Origin: JAHIYG01 sp041306075
GTDB taxonomy: Archaea; Altiarchaeota; Altiarchaeia; IMC4; SCGC-AAA252-I15
Direction: 5' to 3'
Assembly: GCA_041306075.1 (NCBI GenBank)
Contig: JBFYKH010000071.1
Span: 1 to 64,000 of the forward strand
Length of the DNA: 64,000 nt
Shown here in pieces: positions 1 through 8,343 of the stretch. A model generated the notes under the pieces. That model made no database searches and was not told where the DNA came from. It saw nothing but the letters and a program-made list of their open reading frames with translations. A program made the position numbers and the translations under genes. Position 1 is the first letter of the stretch. Each line of letters begins with the position of its first letter.

Positions 1-382
1 CAGCGGCGACTCAGCCTTCTACGCCTGGTACACGAACTCATGCGGATGCACCGCCAAGAACAGCTGCTCATCCAACGTGATAGACCACACAGGATGCGGA
101 TGGGGCAACAAAGGCTGCGGAGTACCCGACAGCCCAGGCAAGGGCGTCACCTGCTACAGCGGAGGCGAGAAGGTCGTCAGCCCTGAGCACCTGGTTAGCG
201 GGTCCGTAGTGGAATACTACGAAACCGGGACCATCGTCCCAGACAGCTGCCTAGCGCTCTTCAGCCAGGGCACCATAAAGAAGGCCGCGGTTGCGTCAAC
301 GTCGGGCGTGTGCTACTATGTAAACCAGTACAACACGCTGACGACGTCTTCGTCGACGACGACCACTAACCCGCCGGCGTGA
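1..382 (+). CDS. Cys-rich exported protein, C-terminal part only
   Basis: The reading frame is open from the first bases of the window, so the N-terminus lies outside and the product is partial (about 126 residues seen). It is rich in Cys and Gly in its first half (CGC, CGWGNKGCG) and ends in a low-complexity Ser/Thr tail (TTSSSTTTTNPP). Cys-rich body plus Thr-rich tail is typical of exported archaeal surface proteins, and the protein at 7762-8301 has the same layout. I do not recognise the family. An inner GTG at 77 is not a likely start because coding continues upstream. Function unknown; surface location is inferred. Confidence 0.6.
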   Translation, partial: SGDSAFYAWYTNSCGCTAKNSCSSNVIDHTGCGWGNKGCGVPDSPGKGVTCYSGGEKVVSPEHLVSGSVVEYYETGTIVPDSCLALFSQGTIKKAAVASTSGVCYYVNQYNTLTTSSSTTTTNPPA

Positions 383-420
383 GTACCCACACGCTTCGCC
401 GTATTTGACGGCTGGAGAAA

Positions 421-441
421 CACGGGGGCCGAGCCCCCGTG
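421..441. terminator. Stem-loop between convergent genes
   Basis: CACGGGGGC and GCCCCCGTG form a perfect 9-bp stem with a 3-nt CGA loop, followed by a short T-rich stretch (TTACTTTTTAT). It sits between two convergent genes, so it may end the plus-strand transcript. Function is inferred from position and shape. Confidence 0.5.
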
Positions 442-480
442 CCCTTACTTTTTATCCATTTAACAGCCTGTAATCGCCAC

Positions 481-1725
481 CTACAACGACAACTCAACAC
501 CGAGCCCCGTCAACTTCGCCTTGACGTCCGCCAGCAGCCGCCCGGCCTCGCCGCCGAGCCCATCAGCCTTCGCCAGGGCCTCGGCGGAATCCTTCCGCTC
601 CCTATGCTCCCTCTCCTCGAGGCCCCTAATCTCAGCTATAATTTTCCGCTCGGCCTCAGCCACCTTCGAAGACCCGAGTTCCCGGGAGATGGCGGCGGCC
701 TCCTGGGCATGGGAGCGGAGCATGCCTCTGTAGTCCCTCCTGAAGGCCGCCCTCGCGGCGTCAAGCTTCAGGAGCGTCTTGTCCTGGTCCTTCAGGCTCA
801 GGGAGCCGAGACTAAGCGCCTTATCCAGGCCTTCAAGCAGGCCTTCGACCTCCCCGTCCGGGGCATTCAGGTATGCGTCGACGGGGTTCTCCTCGAGCGC
901 GTCCGCCAGCTTCTCGACATTCGCGTCCGCGGCAGTCTTGCCGTACCTTCTGAGCGCGGACTTCAGGGGGCTTAGCGCCGAGAAGACCGCGGATTCCACG
1001 GCTTTGCCCTCCTCCTCAAGCGCCTTGAACCGCAGCCTAAGTCCCTTAATCCTCGCGTACTCCGGGCCCCCCCTCAAGGACTCAAGCTCGCCGCTCAGCC
1101 TGACCGCATTGCGGCGGGCCGCCTCCGCCGCGTCGGCATGCGATGACGCGTCGAGGCCGAGCCTCTCCCTGCGGGAGACGAGGAGCGAATGCTCCGCCAG
1201 CATCTCCTTGATACTGGCGTAGGCCTTCATGCAGTCGTCCGCGGCCAGGGCGGCCTGGAGCCCGTCGCGGGCGGAAAGCACCCGCCTGGCGCACGACTGT
1301 ATCCTCGCCATCTCCTCGGGGTATGCGACCGGCAGGAACTTCCCGTCACCGAAGCTCGCCTTCCCCATGGCGTCGAGCGCCGCAGAGAGCCGTCCGTCAT
1401 ACTCCCTCACGTCCTCCAGGGTCGAGCCCTTGTAACCGAGCCCGTCAAGGGCATGAAGCATCGACTTCACGTAGGCGGGCTTCGCAGTCCCTACGATCTT
1501 GTCGTATCTTGGGTGGATTTCCTGGCGTCCCGCGCCGTCCAATGCCGCGACATACCCCCTCAACTCCGCCAGAAGCTTCCCGGATGATTCCACATGAGGC
1601 ATGGCGTTCCCGAGCACGGCCGCGGCCTCGGCGTCCAGCCTCCCCTTCAACCAGGCTTCGAGCTCCCCCAAGCCTATCCTCTCGGGACCCCTCTTAGGCT
1701 GGCGAATAAAGTCGAACAATCCCAT
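481..1725 (-). CDS. Coiled-coil protein of unknown function
   Basis: About 414 residues beginning MGLFDFIRQPKRGPERIG. Most of the chain is Ala/Leu/Glu/Arg-rich helix with heptad-like spacing, including long stretches near residues 190-260 and 320-400, so an extended coiled coil is likely. There is no signal peptide, membrane segment or catalytic motif that I can see. The ATG at 1725 is chosen because a GGTG Shine-Dalgarno-like element lies 6 nt before it and it begins just after the stop of the pyrophosphatase gene upstream; an in-frame GTG at 1734 is the alternative. It is probably co-transcribed with the pyrophosphatase. Function unknown. Confidence 0.7.
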   Translation of the reverse strand: MGLFDFIRQPKRGPERIGLGELEAWLKGRLDAEAAAVLGNAMPHVESSGKLLAELRGYVAALDGAGRQEIHPRYDKIVGTAKPAYVKSMLHALDGLGYKGSTLEDVREYDGRLSAALDAMGKASFGDGKFLPVAYPEEMARIQSCARRVLSARDGLQAALAADDCMKAYASIKEMLAEHSLLVSRRERLGLDASSHADAAEAARRNAVRLSGELESLRGGPEYARIKGLRLRFKALEEEGKAVESAVFSALSPLKSALRRYGKTAADANVEKLADALEENPVDAYLNAPDGEVEGLLEGLDKALSLGSLSLKDQDKTLLKLDAARAAFRRDYRGMLRSHAQEAAAISRELGSSKVAEAERKIIAEIRGLEEREHRERKDSAEALAKADGLGGEAGRLLADVKAKLTGLGVELSL

Positions 1726-1737
1726 CCTAGACACCGT

Positions 1738-3729
1738 TCACTGAAACAGGGGGGCGAACAGCACCGCCACGATGGACACTATCTTTATGAGTATGTTCAG
1801 GCTGGGGCCGCTCGTGTCCTTGAAGGGGTCGCCGACAGTGTCGCCGACGACGGCGGCCTTGTGCGCCGGGCTCCCCTTGCCCCCGAAGTTGCCCGCCTCT
1901 ATGTACTTCTTCGCGTTGTCCCACGCTCCCCCGGAGTTCGCCATCATGACCGCGACCACGAAGCCGGTGACCACGTTCCCGGCCAGGAGCCCGCCGAGGG
2001 CGGACTTCCCGAGGAGGAAGCCGACGGCGAGCGGCGCCAGTATGGCAAGCAGGCTCGGAACGACCATCGCGTGTATGGCTGCCGTAGTGCTGATGTCGAC
2101 GCAGCGCCTGTAGTCGGCCTTCGCCGTACCCTCCATGAGCCCCGCGATTTCCCTGAACTGCCTCCTCACCTCCTCGACCATCCTCTCCGCAGCCTGGCCG
2201 ACGGCCTTCATAGTCAGCGAGCAGAATACGAACGGGAGGAGACCGCCGATGAAGAGCCCGGCTGTGGTCTTAGAGTCTATGAGGTTTATTACATCAAGCC
2301 CGGCGGCCGCCTGGTATGCTGCGAACAATGCCAGCGCCGTCAGTGCCGCGGAGCCCACGGCGAAGCCCTTCCCTATCGCCGCGGTCGTGTTCCCGACTGA
2401 GTCGAGCTTCTCGGCGCGCTCCCTGACCTCCTTGCCCATCCCCCCCATCTCCGCTATGCCTGCGGCGTTGTCGGCCACTGGGCCGTAGCAGTCGGCGGCG
2501 AGAGTCATCCCCAGGGTCGAGAGCATGCCAACGGCCGCTATCGCTATCCCGTATATGCCCGCGAGCTTGAAGGAGAGAATTATCGAGGCGCAGACGACGA
2601 GCACCGGCACGACGGTCGACATCATGCCCACGCTCAGGCCGGAGATGATGACGGTGCCGGCGCCCTCCCGGGCGGCGGCCGCTATCCCCTGCGTGGGCTT
2701 ATGGTCCGCCGAGGTGTAGTATTCCGTGACGTAGCCGATGACGACTCCGGCTACGAGCCCCGACAGCATGGCCCAGTAGACCCCCATCTGTTCGGGGCCG
2801 AGCATGTAGATTGTGAGGGGGTAGGCGGCCGCCGCTATCAGTAGCGCAGTGGCGACTATGCCCCTGTTGAGCGCCCCCTCCACGTTCGAGCCGGACGTCT
2901 TCACGAAGAAGCCGCCGGCAATCGCCGCGAGTATGCCGACCGCGGAGACTGCGAGCGGCAGCATTATCCCGCCGGAGCCGGCCGCGTACAGGGCGCCGAG
3001 CGCCATGGCGGCAATGATGCTCTCGACGTAGCTCTCGTAGAGGTCCGCGCCCATCCCGGCGATGTCGCCGACGTTGTCGCCGACGTTGTCGGCTATCACC
3101 GCAGGATTCCTCGGGTCGTCCTCCGGTATCCCGGCCTCGACCTTGCCGACCAGGTCCGCCCCTACGTCCGCGCCCTTGGTGTATATGCCCCCGCCAACCC
3201 TCGCGAAGAGCGCCACCGAGCTCGCGCCGAAACCGAAGCCGAATATGACGTTATTAGTTGACGCCATGTTCTCCGCTGATATGCCGAAGAGCAGGTACAC
3301 CAGGCTGACGCCGAGGACTCCGAGGCCGACGACGGACAAGCCCATCACAAGGCCGCTCGAGAACGCCACCTGGAGGCCTGCGTTCATGCTCTCCTTGACG
3401 GCGTGGACGGCGCGGACGTTCGCCTTCGTGGAAATCCGCATGCCGATGTTGCCTGCGAGTATGGAGAGGAAACCGCCTATCAGGAATGAGACGCCTACCG
3501 ACACCTTCGGCGACAGGACCGCCGCGAGCACCACGGCCATCACTGCCATGTAGGCCGCGATGTACCTGTACTCCCTGTTGAGGAAGGCCATAGCGCCCTC
3601 GCGTATGGCGTCAGAGATTTCGAGCGTCTTTTTGTCGTCCACCCTTATCCTGCCGACCCTCATCGCCAGGAACCATGCGTAGGCCAGCGCCAACACGCTA
3701 ATCCCGATGTAATAGAATACCTGGTCCAT
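1738..3729 (-). CDS. hppA: Membrane ion-translocating pyrophosphatase, K+-dependent type
   Basis: Couples hydrolysis of pyrophosphate to pumping H+ or Na+ across the cell membrane. The 663-residue product has the multi-span hydrophobic pattern of the family and the hallmark motifs: DVGADLVGKVE, EDDPRNPAVIADNVGDNVGD, and a C-terminal GDTVGDPFKDTSGPSLN. The K+-selectivity site reads GNTTAAIGKG, with Ala where K+-independent enzymes carry Lys, so this copy should need K+. Whether it moves Na+ or H+ is not settled here. The start is MDQVFYY because a TATA box (TTTATAAA) is centred about 28 nt upstream; the upstream in-frame ATG at 3753 would overlap that box. A K+-independent paralogue lies at 30911-32965. 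Confidence 0.97.
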   Translation of the reverse strand: MDQVFYYIGISVLALAYAWFLAMRVGRIRVDDKKTLEISDAIREGAMAFLNREYRYIAAYMAVMAVVLAAVLSPKVSVGVSFLIGGFLSILAGNIGMRISTKANVRAVHAVKESMNAGLQVAFSSGLVMGLSVVGLGVLGVSLVYLLFGISAENMASTNNVIFGFGFGASSVALFARVGGGIYTKGADVGADLVGKVEAGIPEDDPRNPAVIADNVGDNVGDIAGMGADLYESYVESIIAAMALGALYAAGSGGIMLPLAVSAVGILAAIAGGFFVKTSGSNVEGALNRGIVATALLIAAAAYPLTIYMLGPEQMGVYWAMLSGLVAGVVIGYVTEYYTSADHKPTQGIAAAAREGAGTVIISGLSVGMMSTVVPVLVVCASIILSFKLAGIYGIAIAAVGMLSTLGMTLAADCYGPVADNAAGIAEMGGMGKEVRERAEKLDSVGNTTAAIGKGFAVGSAALTALALFAAYQAAAGLDVINLIDSKTTAGLFIGGLLPFVFCSLTMKAVGQAAERMVEEVRRQFREIAGLMEGTAKADYRRCVDISTTAAIHAMVVPSLLAILAPLAVGFLLGKSALGGLLAGNVVTGFVVAVMMANSGGAWDNAKKYIEAGNFGGKGSPAHKAAVVGDTVGDPFKDTSGPSLNILIKIVSIVAVLFAPLFQ

Positions 3730-3752
3730 CCTGTATGTAATCTGAAGCGGCA

Positions 3753-3760
3753 TTTATAAA
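3753..3760 (-). promoter_or_regulatory. TATA box of the pyrophosphatase gene
   Basis: TTTATAAA is centred about 28 nt from the ATG at 3729, the distance expected for a leaderless archaeal mRNA. It decides the start codon of the pyrophosphatase. Confidence 0.6.
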
Positions 3761-3773
3761 AAGGCGGCGGGCC

Positions 3774-4433
3774 TCAGATGTCATCCAGCATGGCCTCGAG
3801 TTCCTTCGCGTTCACGATGGGCCGGTCGTACTCGTCGGCGGCCATCCGCGGGCAGGCGGTGTTCACCCACACGTCCACCCTGAAGGCGAGGAGGTTGCCG
3901 GGGGAAAGCTCCTCGGCGGCGAATATGAACGCCTCCTTCCCCCTTGCCTCGAGCTTGGCCTTCAGTTCCATCGCCTTCTCCATGTCGTACTGGCCGTCCT
4001 TGGTGGAGACCATTATGCCGAACGTCTTGGAGTCGAGCGCCCTCATGAGCGCCCCCCTCCTCCGCCCCAGCCACCTCCTCTTCTCCTCGTCGGTTATCCT
4101 GTCCAGGACGCCGGAGAGCGGATTCAGCATGAAAACGGGCTTCTCAGTCCTGTACGCTATCCCGAGGGGGTGGAAGCGCCCGGAGCCGACGTAGAGTATG
4201 CAGTCCGCGTCAAGCCCGACGGCGTTGTCCTGCCGGCAGCCGAGGACCTGGCCGCCGACCATTACCCTCTTCCCCGCCGCCTCAAGGAAGGCCTTGACAT
4301 CATCTAGCCGGTTCAGGTGCTGGGCGGTCGCCACGAGGCCGACGGAACCGTAGGGCTCAAGCAGCTTAAGGTGCTCCCTCAGGGCGGGCAGCGGGTCCGC
4401 GAGCGAATAACATGGTATGTGGATGACCCTCAT
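3774..4433 (-). CDS. dph2: Dph2-like diphthamide synthesis protein, lacking domain 1
   Basis: Archaeal Dph2 is a radical-SAM-like [4Fe-4S] enzyme that moves the aminocarboxypropyl group of SAM to a His of elongation factor 2. The 219-residue product contains the second and third family cysteine motifs, GGQVLGC near residue 65 and NTACPRMAADEY near the C-terminus. Archaeal Dph2 is usually about 330-340 residues; here the first roughly 100 residues, with the first cluster Cys, are absent. The ATG at 4433 has a TATA box (GATAAAAAT on the plus strand) 23 nt upstream, so the short form looks like the real gene, not a truncated reading frame. No missing piece is seen upstream: the FKBP gene starts at once. 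Either it works with a separate subunit or its role has changed. Confidence 0.8.
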   Translation of the reverse strand: MRVIHIPCYSLADPLPALREHLKLLEPYGSVGLVATAQHLNRLDDVKAFLEAAGKRVMVGGQVLGCRQDNAVGLDADCILYVGSGRFHPLGIAYRTEKPVFMLNPLSGVLDRITDEEKRRWLGRRRGALMRALDSKTFGIMVSTKDGQYDMEKAMELKAKLEARGKEAFIFAAEELSPGNLLAFRVDVWVNTACPRMAADEYDRPIVNAKELEAMLDDI

Positions 4434-4467
4434 GTAATACAACAAGGCTTAGATAAAAATAACCCGC

Positions 4468-5172
4468 CTACTTCTTTTTCTTCTCTTCGGCGGCGTCCTT
4501 CTTAGCCTCGGATTTCGGGTTCTCCCACGTCTCCTCGTAGGTGACGGCCTCGAGCTCAAGGTTCTTGAAGGCTTCGGCGGAAAGCGACGCCTTCCTGACC
4601 ATCAGGTTCCTGTCGTGGAACGCCTTCTTTGGCAGGGTCAGCGTGAGCCTCTTGCCCTGGAGGCTGACGTCGAACCCCTCGGCGGACTCGAAGTTCCTCT
4701 CCACCAGGCATTTCACCTTCTCCTCGTCGGACTTCGCCTTCTCCACGACCTCGACGTCGAAGACGAGGGTCTTGCCTGCGAGCTCGTGGTTGAAGTCTAC
4801 GCGGACGCGGCCGCCGGACACTGTCTGGACCCTCCCGCGCATGCCGTCGATTTCTACCGGCATGCCAGGCATCGGGTTCATGCCCTCCTGCCTGAAAACC
4901 TTAACCGGAACCAGCTTTATCCTCGCGGCGCTCTTTTCGCCGTAGCCTTTCTGGGGCTCGACGGTGACGGTCTTCTTCTCGCCGACCTTCATCCCCGCGA
5001 GGGCTTCGTCGAGGCCGGGTATGACCTGGCCTTCGCCGACGGCGACGGACAGAGGCTTGTACACCCTGTCCTTCCTGTCTATGCCCTCCTTCTTGGCGGT
5101 CTCCTCGAGGGTGGTGTCGAACACCACGCCGTCCTTAACGCGTCCCGTGTAGTTTATTTTGATGAAATCCAT
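4468..5172 (-). CDS. FKBP-type peptidyl-prolyl isomerase, long archaeal form
   Basis: Protein-folding catalyst that isomerises Xaa-Pro bonds. The 234-residue chain opens with the FKBP strand (IKINYTGRVKDGVVFDTT) and has the VIPGLDEALAGMKVGEKK stretch of the active site, then the insert-in-flap domain around residues 85-135 as in SlyD-like archaeal proteins. About 80 further residues form the C-terminal extension of the long archaeal class, ending in a Lys/Glu-rich tail (AAEEKKKK). No signal peptide, so it is cytosolic. The gene is divergent from the membrane protein at 5229, with an A+T-rich promoter region between them. Confidence 0.93.
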   Translation of the reverse strand: MDFIKINYTGRVKDGVVFDTTLEETAKKEGIDRKDRVYKPLSVAVGEGQVIPGLDEALAGMKVGEKKTVTVEPQKGYGEKSAARIKLVPVKVFRQEGMNPMPGMPVEIDGMRGRVQTVSGGRVRVDFNHELAGKTLVFDVEVVEKAKSDEEKVKCLVERNFESAEGFDVSLQGKRLTLTLPKKAFHDRNLMVRKASLSAEAFKNLELEAVTYEETWENPKSEAKKDAAEEKKKK

Positions 5173-5202
5173 TTTACTTGGGTTTTAAGAATAACGCATC
5201 CT

Positions 5203-5212
5203 ATTATAAATA
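5203..5212. promoter_or_regulatory. TATA element between divergent genes
   Basis: ATTATAAATA lies 22 nt before the ATG of the plus-strand gene at 5229 and about 35 nt from the minus-strand FKBP start. It fixes the plus-strand start at MAKKNGK rather than an upstream in-frame ATG at 5178, which precedes the box. Confidence 0.5.
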
Positions 5213-5228
5213 CCCTTTTCGCAGGCAT

Positions 5229-6056
5229 ATGGCAAAAAAGAACGGGAAGCAGGCTAGGTTCGGGATAAGGCTGCCGAAGCAGTGGATGAAGTACCTGATA
5301 GTCATCACCGGGGTGGTCATGCTATTCTCCGGCCTCTACACAGGCATAGAGCGCGACGAGCCGCAGGCCGCCGGGGCCGACGTCCGCGCGAAATGGAACG
5401 TCGTCCAGTATGACTCCGCCAGCCTCGGGCAGGGGAGCGCCCTGGTGAAGATAATCGGCCCCACCGGGCAGTACAAGCTGAAGCCGAGCGCGATGTCGAG
5501 GATGAGCGAACAGGACATCGCGGACGTGTTCGAGAGCAACGTCACCGGCGTCAGGAGCATAGTCCTGGAGAGCGCCCCCACCGAGGCGTTCTTCCACATT
5601 GAGACCGACGGCAGCGACGTGTCCTCCGAGGTGGCCCGGAGGATTAGGATGCCCGGCGGATACCAGACATACGGCGTCTACCTGGGCGCGACGCCGTACG
5701 GCAACCTAAACGTCGTGGGCGAGGGCCTCGCGGAGGGCGACTGGGTCAGGGTAATACTCCTTGAGCGCATGAGGGATGGCGCATCCGACACGCTCGGCTT
5801 CGTGGAGAGGAAGATACCCTCCGGGGAGGCATATGACGCCGTCGTGACCGGTTTCGACTCCGAGGATAATTCGACTACCGCGTACGTCCGTCTCCCGGAA
5901 GAGCTGGTCCTCGCCGGCTCGCCTGTCCAGCTGCCCGAGGGAGGCGTCGTCGCGGCCTCCCTGCCGTCGGGCGCAAAGGTCAACGACACGGTACGCGTGA
6001 AAGTGTCTTCAATAACCCTGTCTAACATGACTGCGTACTTCGCTACCGCGACTTGA
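5229..6056 (+). CDS. Single-span membrane-anchored protein, unknown
   Basis: A 275-residue protein with a basic N-terminal tail (MAKKNGKQARFGIRLPKQW), one hydrophobic segment (about residues 22-40, YLIVITGVVMLFSGLY) and a long polar domain that should face outward. The outer domain is rich in Val, Gly and Ser and reads like beta structure; no enzyme motif is visible. A TATA box 22 nt upstream supports the start. Its 3' end overlaps the convergent nucleotide-triphosphatase gene by 14 nt. I do not recognise the family. Confidence 0.75.
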   Translation: MAKKNGKQARFGIRLPKQWMKYLIVITGVVMLFSGLYTGIERDEPQAAGADVRAKWNVVQYDSASLGQGSALVKIIGPTGQYKLKPSAMSRMSEQDIADVFESNVTGVRSIVLESAPTEAFFHIETDGSDVSSEVARRIRMPGGYQTYGVYLGATPYGNLNVVGEGLAEGDWVRVILLERMRDGASDTLGFVERKIPSGEAYDAVVTGFDSEDNSTTAYVRLPEELVLAGSPVQLPEGGVVAASLPSGAKVNDTVRVKVSSITLSNMTAYFATAT

Positions 6057-6588
6057 GCCACTGGCAGAGGAGTTCCGTCGCCTTCCCCCTGTGGCTGACC
6101 TCGTGCTTGCGCTTCACGTCCTCTGCGAACGTCTTCTTCCCGTCCGCCGGCTGGAATATCGGGTCGTAGCCGAAGCCGCCCCTGCCGCGCATCTCGTACG
6201 TTATGTAGCCGTCCACCACGCCCTCGAACAGCATCTCCTCCTCGCCCTTGTACGCTATCGCGGAGACGAACTTCGCCCTCCTGTCCTGCATGCCCTCCAT
6301 AAGCCTCAGTATGCCCTCGCAGCCTATCTTCCCGTAGGCGAAGGCGCTGTAGGCGCCGGGGAAGCCGTTCAGGGCGTCGATGAAGAGGCCGGAGTCCTCC
6401 ACTATTATCGGCCTCTTAATCTGTGAGTGGACGTGCCTCGCCCCCTCCTCGGCGACGGTCCTCACGGAGTCGGCGCGGACCTCCGGGTACATGACGTTAA
6501 TCTGAGAGAACGATACCATGTGCAGCTGGCCTATCTTGTTGGCCTCGGCGACCTTGTGCCGGTTGCTCGTCGCGAACAATATCTCCAT
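6043..6588 (-). CDS. XTP/dITP (non-canonical purine NTP) diphosphatase
   Basis: House-cleaning enzyme of the Ham1/RdgB family that hydrolyses dITP, ITP and XTP to the monophosphate and pyrophosphate. The 181 residues carry the family motifs in order: FATSNRHKVAEA at the N-terminus, VEDSGLFIDALNGFPGAYSA near residue 62, GFGYDPIF near 138 and SHRGKA near the C-terminus. Length is normal. A TATA box (TTATAAAG on the plus strand, 6611-6618) lies 26 nt before the ATG, suggesting a leaderless transcript. Confidence 0.96.
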   Translation of the reverse strand: MEILFATSNRHKVAEANKIGQLHMVSFSQINVMYPEVRADSVRTVAEEGARHVHSQIKRPIIVEDSGLFIDALNGFPGAYSAFAYGKIGCEGILRLMEGMQDRRAKFVSAIAYKGEEEMLFEGVVDGYITYEMRGRGGFGYDPIFQPADGKKTFAEDVKRKHEVSHRGKATELLCQWLKSR

Positions 6589-6624
6589 GTATGGATTTAA
6601 TTCCGTGCGCTTATAAAGTATCCC

Positions 6625-7716
6625 ATGCGCGCGAACGCCATCTTCTTCCTGAGCACGGCGTCCACCGGGATGAGCGTCCTGTTCATACCCGTCATAGCAA
6701 AGGAGCTCGGCGCGAGCAACCTGGTGGTCGGGCTCATCGTCTCGATATACGGGCTCATGTCCCTCGTCTCCATGTACCTCTTCGGATGGGTCAGCGACAA
6801 CCGGGGCCGGCTCGCGCTCATCAAGGCGGGCATGCTCCTGTCGACGTTCACGTTCATGCTGCAGGTCTTCTCCCAGAGCCAGGAGTCGCTCCTTCTTATC
6901 CGCGCACTCTGCGGGTTCAGCATAGGCGTGTTCTACAGCTCGCTCGTCATATACGGCCTCGAGTCAGGCAAGAAGCTAGGGAAGTTCACGTCCTACGAGA
7001 GCCTCGGCTGGGGGCTCGGCAACCTCGCGGCCGGCGCGATAGCGGCGTACGCGGACGTCTTCATACTCTCCGCAATAATGTTCCTCGTCAGCTTCGCCTT
7101 GGCGTTGAAGCTCCCGAACGTGAAATCGCACCACGTCCGGGTGCCTCTGATACCTCTTGGGATAATCAGGCGGAACCTCAACGTCTACGTCCCATTCCTC
7201 CTGCGGGACATCGGCGCGTTCAGCATATGGGCCTTCTTCCCCCTCTACCTCTACGACCTCGGCGCCTCCAGCCTCTGGATAGGGATAATATACTTCTTCA
7301 ACACCGGCGGGCAATTCCTATTCAAGCAGCACATCGACCGCTACGGCAGCGAGCGGCTGTTCACGTGGGGTCTGGCATTGTCCGCAGCCGCATTCTACGC
7401 CTACGGCCTCCCGACGTACTACCTGCACGTCCTCCTGATGCAGCTCATGGTAGCGGCAGCCTGGAGCGCTCTCAGCGTCGGGGCCATGGGCCTCCTGACC
7501 GAGCGGAACCCGGAGAAGGCAGCGGTCATCGGCCTCTTCTCGAGCGCCAGGAGCTTCGCGCAGATTATCGGCCCGCTCATAGCCGGGGCCGTAACCCATG
7601 TGTGGGGGTTCGGCGCGCTGATGATATTCGCGGGGACGATAACTCTAGCAGGCCTCCTCATGCACATGGCGCTGCGCACGAGCGCTAAGAACGCGCGAAG
7701 CCAAGCGGCTGTCTGA
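6625..7716 (+). CDS. Major facilitator superfamily transporter
   Basis: A 363-residue integral membrane protein with about 11-12 hydrophobic spans. The loop between spans 2 and 3 has the MFS signature in the form GWVSDNRGRLALIKAG, and the second half repeats the fold around a central basic loop. The substrate cannot be read from the sequence; multidrug or sugar-like carriers of this size are equally possible. A TATA-like ATTTAATT 26 nt upstream supports the ATG and overlaps the promoter of the divergent triphosphatase gene. Confidence 0.88.
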   Translation: MRANAIFFLSTASTGMSVLFIPVIAKELGASNLVVGLIVSIYGLMSLVSMYLFGWVSDNRGRLALIKAGMLLSTFTFMLQVFSQSQESLLLIRALCGFSIGVFYSSLVIYGLESGKKLGKFTSYESLGWGLGNLAAGAIAAYADVFILSAIMFLVSFALALKLPNVKSHHVRVPLIPLGIIRRNLNVYVPFLLRDIGAFSIWAFFPLYLYDLGASSLWIGIIYFFNTGGQFLFKQHIDRYGSERLFTWGLALSAAAFYAYGLPTYYLHVLLMQLMVAAAWSALSVGAMGLLTERNPEKAAVIGLFSSARSFAQIIGPLIAGAVTHVWGFGALMIFAGTITLAGLLMHMALRTSAKNARSQAAV

Positions 7717-7761
7717 CCTGTCCCCTGGGGGGTAGATGTCAGTCCCGGGCTAACCGACGGC

Positions 7762-8301
7762 TCAGGTCTCCGGTAGCGTGTCCGTTGTTGTCGTTACGGT
7801 GCTGCTGGAGCTGTCCGGAAAACAAGCGCACGCGGCATGCTCAAGGTCCACCAAGACGAAGCGACAACTTGGCTTGTCCACTGGGCAGGCGCCCTCGCAC
7901 TGCGCAGTCGGCTCACCCCATTGGTTGAGTGTCGGGGAGCATGGCTTTGTGCAGTAGCAGCTTAAGCCATAACTCACGCAAACCTGGCTAGGGTCGCTGC
8001 AGTAGCCGTCGCATTGTGGGGCAAGTAGCATGCCGCACGGGTTTTTGCATGCGCATCCACCGGTGTTCTGCCACTGGTCTTGGAATGTGCAGAATTGGCC
8101 CTGTGGGCAGCTCCAAACGCACTGTTGGTCAAGAGGGTTACCGCATTGGGGTATAGTGAATGAGCTTGGCGGTATGGTGTACGTCGGGGTGGTGTATGTC
8201 GCATCGACGTTCCCGTTGGCGTAGGCTAGAGCCACCAAAATCGCAACGGCGATTGGAAAAAACAAGGCTCCCGCACAGTCCTGCCTGTTAGTCGAGTCCA
8301 T
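7762..8301 (-). CDS. Secreted protein with three six-Cys repeats
   Basis: A 179-residue protein with an N-terminal hydrophobic signal segment (about residues 10-27), a Thr/Pro linker (TYTTPTYTIPPSSF), three tandem modules and a Ser/Thr tail (SSSSTVTTTT). Each module holds six Cys in the order C-x(n)-C-x2-3-C-x4-6-C-x(n)-C-x-C, e.g. ending CACKNP, CYCTKP, CACFPD, so three disulfide-bonded knots are likely. The gene has its own promoter: a TATATAA element 27 nt before the ATG. It resembles the partial protein at the window start in general design. Role at the cell surface is inferred; no family recognised. Confidence 0.8.
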   Translation of the reverse strand: MDSTNRQDCAGALFFPIAVAILVALAYANGNVDATYTTPTYTIPPSSFTIPQCGNPLDQQCVWSCPQGQFCTFQDQWQNTGGCACKNPCGMLLAPQCDGYCSDPSQVCVSYGLSCYCTKPCSPTLNQWGEPTAQCEGACPVDKPSCRFVLVDLEHAACACFPDSSSSTVTTTTDTLPET

Positions 8302-8343
8302 GTTATCTAATGCTTAGCCGCCTTATATAATCCAACGGAGTCG

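Noticed and set aside
7762..7776. C-terminal LPET as a possible sortase signal
   Set aside because: The protein stops right after LPET with no Gly, hydrophobic span or basic tail, so it is not a sorting signal.
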